Below, in pieces: positions 30,711-33,920 of a stretch of 33,920 nt of DNA. The notes under the pieces were generated by a model. That model worked only from the letters and a program-made list of their open reading frames with translations. It searched no databases and had not been told where the DNA came from. Position 1 is the first letter of the stretch. Each line of letters begins with the position of its first letter. This DNA comes from Pseudomonadota bacterium (GTDB taxonomy: Bacteria; Pseudomonadota; Gammaproteobacteria; Acidiferrobacterales; UBA6901): assembly GCA_021778035.1 (NCBI GenBank), contig JAJYCY010000017.1, positions 1-33,920 on the forward strand. The letters are read 5' to 3'. The position numbers were made by a program, and so were the translations under genes.

Positions 30711-33700
30711 GTGACACCGATGCAGCACCGACATCCTGTCGCCGCGACGGCGCTGCTGGTGGCGACTGCGCTGGTCGGGATGATTGCGTTTGTCCATCTC
30801 CATGCCGGCCTGCCCTCGTTCCTGCGCTATCCCGCGGTGCAGGTGTCGGTCCGGGATCCGGGATTCGCCGCCTCGGCCATGGATCGGCGCATCGCCCGTC
30901 CCCTGCTTGACGATCTCGCACGGATTCATGGTCTGCGTGATTTGCGCAGCCGGAGCACGGAGGGTGAAACGGTGGTCACCCTGGTTTTCAGGAGTGATTC
31001 CCGGCTGGACCGCGCCATGCCGCAGCTGGGCGCGCTGCTGGCGGGCAATCTGGCGCTGCCGGCGTCCGCCATGCATCCCGAGCTGACCAGGCTTGCTGCG
31101 CCAGACCGGATTGCGGGCGATATCATGGTGACCGGCAAGGATCAGTCGTTGCCAGCGCTGCGTATCTGGACCGAGGACACGCTGCTGCCGCAGTTCCTGG
31201 GCATCGGCGGCATTGCCGGCGGCAGGATCGAGGGCGGTCCGGTTCGGGAGATACGCGTGGTGCCCCGACAGGGGCGGCTTGCGCGGCTCGGTCTTGCACC
31301 GGGTGATGTGGCTGAAGCGGTACGTATCGCGCAGAGACAGCAGCATTCGGGCTATTTCGCCGCAGCGGCGCACTCCGGACCCGCGGCCGTCGCGGCTCTG
31401 CCGGTGAGGTTGCCGAACGGGAACATACTGGCGCTGTCCCAGGTTGCCGTCGTGCGGCAGGTAAGCCGGCCGGGCGCGGAGGTGCGCCTCGATGGCCGCC
31501 CGGCGATCCGCCTGGTGCTGCGGCGTGCCCGCAACCGGGATCCACTGGCAGCGGCCGCTGCCATCAGGGCGCATGCGGACTGGTTGCGGGCAAACGGACT
31601 GCTGCCGGCAGGCGTGCAACTGCAGGTGCATTCGGTTCTGGCACGGTATCTGTCGGATCTGCTGCACCGGTTCGCGGTGATGGCTGTCGTGAGCCTGGTG
31701 CTGGCGGTGGCGCTGGTGGTCCGCACGGCCGGAAGCGCGCGTGATGTCGCACTGCAGCCTGTGGCCGGACTTGCCGCGCTGTTCGGTACGGGCGCGGTCC
31801 TGGCCGTGACTGGCAGTTCACTCAATGCAATGGACCTGAGTGGACTGATCGTCGCTTCCGGCCTGTGCCTGGCGGCTCCACTTTCGCTGTGCGCCTACGC
31901 GCCGCTGGCGGAGCGACCCGCCATCACCAGGGCGCTGTATGCGGTCCTGCCGGTGGCCATTGTCCTGCTCGCGCTGCTGGCAGTGCCCGGCCCGCTGCGT
32001 CTGCTGTTCCGCGATTTTGTCGTTGTGGTGCTCTCGGCTCTCTGTCTGTCTTTCATCCTTGCTGTTGCGGTGGCCGGTACCGTGCCCGGAGGGGGTGTGC
32101 GGCGGACCAATGCGGCGGGCGGATGCCGGCTGGCGGGGGGGTGCTACCGCCGATGGGTGGTGAGCGGCACCGGGAAACCCGCGCGTGCTGCCGCTGCATG
32201 GGTTGCGACGGCTGGTATTCTGGCGGCCGTGGCTGCGCTCGCGTTGCGCGGGATGGAGTTCTTTCCGCCGCCCGGGACCGGCGAGGTGCTGGTGCGCATC
32301 CGCGCCGTCGGCACCGCCGGCGCCCGCAACCTCAAGGCCCAGGTGCCGCACATTCTCGGAATCGCCCGTTCACTGGGCGGAGTGGCACGGGTGACCTCCA
32401 TCATGGATGCTGCCCCGGCAGGCCGGCTGCGCCTGCACGTCGTTTTTGCCGGCCACCCGGGAGCGGCGGAGGCGGAACAGTGGGTGCAGTCGTTCGAACG
32501 CTCGGTCCGGGCTACCGGGCTGCAGCATCTCCGGATCCGGGCCGTGGCCGCCGCATTCCCCGGAGTCCGTTCCAGCCGTCGGAGCACCCCGGTGCTCGGA
32601 GCCATGGAAGGACTCGCTGCTGTCGAGGTGACTGGCCCCGCCGGACCTGCACCCGACGGCGTCGGTGCCCGCGTTGCGGAAATCCTGAGTGCCTTCCCGC
32701 AGCTGCGCGACGTGCGGCTGTCATCAGCGCGGACCACCGCCGGTCTTGCTCTGCACCTGGACCCGGTGCTTGCCGCGGAACACGGTGTTGACGAAATGCA
32801 GGCGATGCGTGCGCTGCGTATCGCGCGCGGCGGTGTGGTGGCCGGCACGCTTCTCGAAGGAGAGCACCGGCACGCCATACGCGTGGTGCTCCCGGCATCC
32901 GCCGGGCGGTTTGCGGCGCTGCCCGCCTTGCTGCTCCGGGGCGAAACCCGGACACGGCGGGCGGTGCATCTGGGTGATGTCGCCACCATCGCACGCGTGA
33001 GCGGGCCGGCAGAATATCTGCGCGATCACGGGCAGCCGGTTGTGACCGTGACCGGGGTGCTGACCGCGCAGGGGTCAGCGGACGGAACGGTGGATGCGCT
33101 GCGGCAGCGCATCGCTGCACTCAGCCTGCCTCCAGGCTACCGGCTGTCTCTGGGCGGGGTTGCTGCTGTAACCGGAGAAGTCGCACATGAGATGGCTGCT
33201 TGCGGTCTGGGCGCGCTGCTGGCACTGCTGGCTGCGCTGGCCTGGCGTCATCGTGGATGGCGCCGTCCGCTCATCATCCTGCTGGGCGCCTTGGTGCCGG
33301 TTGCCGGTGCGCTAGCGGCGCTTGCAGTCGGCGAGCATACGCTGTCTGCGCCGGGGTGGATCGGACTGGTCATCGGGGTGGCGACATCGGCAGGGCTGAC
33401 GTCTCTTGCAGTGGATGTCCTGGACAGCTGCCGGCCGGCCGGACCATACCGTGGCGCACTGCTTGCGGCGTCGGCCCTGCGGGCCGCCCCGGTTGTGGTG
33501 CAGATCGGCGTACCAGTGCTGGTCGGTGCAATCCTGCTGGGCGTGGCCGGGGGGTCTGCTTTCGCCATGCTGCGGCCCCTGGCACTGGCACTGGCGGGCG
33601 GGACGGCGGCCGGCATGGCTGGCTGTCTGCTGTGGACTCCGCTTTTCTATATGATCCTGCTGGGTGAACGCCGCGCCGCGCGGCTGCAAAGCGGCGGACA

Positions 33701-33713
33701 GGCACCGGAATAA
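30711..33713 (+). CDS. RND-superfamily permease (AcrB/CzcA-like), atypical
   Basis: 1000 residues from GTG 30711, preceded by AGGTGA; an earlier TTG at 30591 is less likely. Topology is that of full RND pumps: TM1 near residues 10-28, a ~300-residue periplasmic region, TM2-6 around 315-455, TM7 around 490-515, a second periplasmic region, and TM8-12 to about 990. YPAVQVSVRDPGFAASAMDRRIARPLLDDLARIHGLRDLRSRSTEGETVVTLVF matches the conserved RND start, and MEFFPPPGTGEVLVRIRA the start of the second half. In TM4, where CzcA/CusA have VDAAIV with the proton-relay Asp, this protein reads LAAPLS, so usual proton coupling appears lost. No membrane-fusion or outer-membrane partner is adjacent. The substrate is unknown. 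Confidence 0.88.
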   Translation: MTPMQHRHPVAATALLVATALVGMIAFVHLHAGLPSFLRYPAVQVSVRDPGFAASAMDRRIARPLLDDLARIHGLRDLRSRSTEGETVVTLVFRSDSRLDRAMPQLGALLAGNLALPASAMHPELTRLAAPDRIAGDIMVTGKDQSLPALRIWTEDTLLPQFLGIGGIAGGRIEGGPVREIRVVPRQGRLARLGLAPGDVAEAVRIAQRQQHSGYFAAAAHSGPAAVAALPVRLPNGNILALSQVAVVRQVSRPGAEVRLDGRPAIRLVLRRARNRDPLAAAAAIRAHADWLRANGLLPAGVQLQVHSVLARYLSDLLHRFAVMAVVSLVLAVALVVRTAGSARDVALQPVAGLAALFGTGAVLAVTGSSLNAMDLSGLIVASGLCLAAPLSLCAYAPLAERPAITRALYAVLPVAIVLLALLAVPGPLRLLFRDFVVVVLSALCLSFILAVAVAGTVPGGGVRRTNAAGGCRLAGGCYRRWVVSGTGKPARAAAAWVATAGILAAVAALALRGMEFFPPPGTGEVLVRIRAVGTAGARNLKAQVPHILGIARSLGGVARVTSIMDAAPAGRLRLHVVFAGHPGAAEAEQWVQSFERSVRATGLQHLRIRAVAAAFPGVRSSRRSTPVLGAMEGLAAVEVTGPAGPAPDGVGARVAEILSAFPQLRDVRLSSARTTAGLALHLDPVLAAEHGVDEMQAMRALRIARGGVVAGTLLEGEHRHAIRVVLPASAGRFAALPALLLRGETRTRRAVHLGDVATIARVSGPAEYLRDHGQPVVTVTGVLTAQGSADGTVDALRQRIAALSLPPGYRLSLGGVAAVTGEVAHEMAACGLGALLALLAALAWRHRGWRRPLIILLGALVPVAGALAALAVGEHTLSAPGWIGLVIGVATSAGLTSLAVDVLDSCRPAGPYRGALLAASALRAAPVVVQIGVPVLVGAILLGVAGGSAFAMLRPLALALAGGTAAGMAGCLLWTPLFYMILLGERRAARLQSGGQAPE

Positions 33714-33820
33714 ACCGCGACACTCTCGCGTCTCATTCCTGCGCAGCAGCGGCTGGATCCCGGCCTTGAATCCGGGAGGCGCTGCGGCAGAAATTCACCC
33801 CGTATTCCCAGGAGACTCCC

Positions 33821-33920
33821 GTGACAACTCTTGACCGCAGATCCTTCCTGAAGAGCAGCCTTGCAGGCAGCGCCCTTGCGCTGTCGGTGGCCGCCGGCCT
33901 GCTGAGCCCGAGGCGCGTGC
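33821..33920 (+). CDS. soxY: Twin-arginine exported protein, probable SoxY (3' end outside window)
   Basis: Only 33 codons are present, from GTG 33821 with AGGAGA seven bases upstream. The sequence is a twin-arginine signal: DRRSFLK, then a hydrophobic core SSLAGSALALSVAAGLL, ending near SPRRV where the window stops. The R-R-x-F-L-K box and AAGLLxP core are like SoxY, the periplasmic carrier subunit of the thiosulfate-oxidising Sox complex, but the carrier cysteine at the far C-terminus is not in view. Other Tat substrates could look the same over 33 residues. If it is SoxY, soxZ should follow directly. Confidence 0.5.
   Translation, partial: MTTLDRRSFLKSSLAGSALALSVAAGLLSPRRV

Noticed and set aside
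30447-31667. 406-residue minus-strand open frame opposite the RND gene
   Set aside because: Antisense to conserved RND sequence, low-complexity Arg/His/Gln content, no recognisable domain.
1-33920. CRISPR arrays or restriction-modification genes
   Set aside because: No regularly spaced short repeats, Cas genes or methyltransferase motifs were seen on either strand.

Overview
The window looks like part of a GC-rich proteobacterial chromosome, most likely a gammaproteobacterial sulfur oxidiser. The evidence is RppH with an HAD phosphatase beside it, an ampD-ampE pair, a Gram-negative TonB/Btu system, and at the right edge the start of a twin-arginine exported protein resembling SoxY. No rRNA, complete tRNA or CRISPR array is visible. 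All calls come from reading the sequence and translations; no searches were run.

Region 1 (1-4946) is accessory DNA. It holds the tail of a GNAT acetyltransferase followed by an attC-like hairpin, and a TetR regulator divergent from a cupin gene with a perfect palindromic operator between them. A second GNAT follows, then a MarR regulator divergent from a tightly overlapped operon (AhpD-like protein, GNAT, decayed azoreductase). It ends at a 47-base 3' fragment of a tRNA-Thr gene that looks like an attachment site.

Region 2 (about 5005-9420) is a second, strongly decayed island. It has a chimeric tyrosine-recombinase remnant and a 123-bp duplication of the recombinase 5' end 2.68 kb downstream. 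Between the two copies lie intact, lower-GC HIT and HNH genes. An intact HigA antitoxin with a frameshifted HigB follows, then IS110 and IS21 remnants. The HIT-HNH pair is the best candidate for an undescribed system, possibly mobile-element cargo or defence.

Region 3 (9425-16989) is compact and GC-rich. It encodes a P2-type cation ATPase translationally overlapped with a UMF1-like MFS transporter, a flavin reductase, a GST, an ABM-domain monooxygenase overlapped with an iron-type alcohol dehydrogenase, and a small membrane protein.

Region 4 (17235-28567) begins with ampD-ampE and then holds a nearly complete cobalamin uptake and salvage locus in three blocks. These are cobC-btuF (+), a cobalamin riboswitch leading btuB-tonB-PduO-type adenosyltransferase (-), and HAD-btuC-btuD-GGDEF/EAL (-). 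The last block couples a c-di-GMP enzyme by start/stop overlap to the B12 ABC transporter. Together the genes would carry B12 across both membranes and convert it to adenosylcobalamin.

Region 5 (29436-33920) has rppH overlapped with a metallo-beta-lactamase-like protein lacking zinc ligands, then a full-length RND-type protein lacking the usual proton-relay aspartate, and finally the first 33 codons of the SoxY-like gene.
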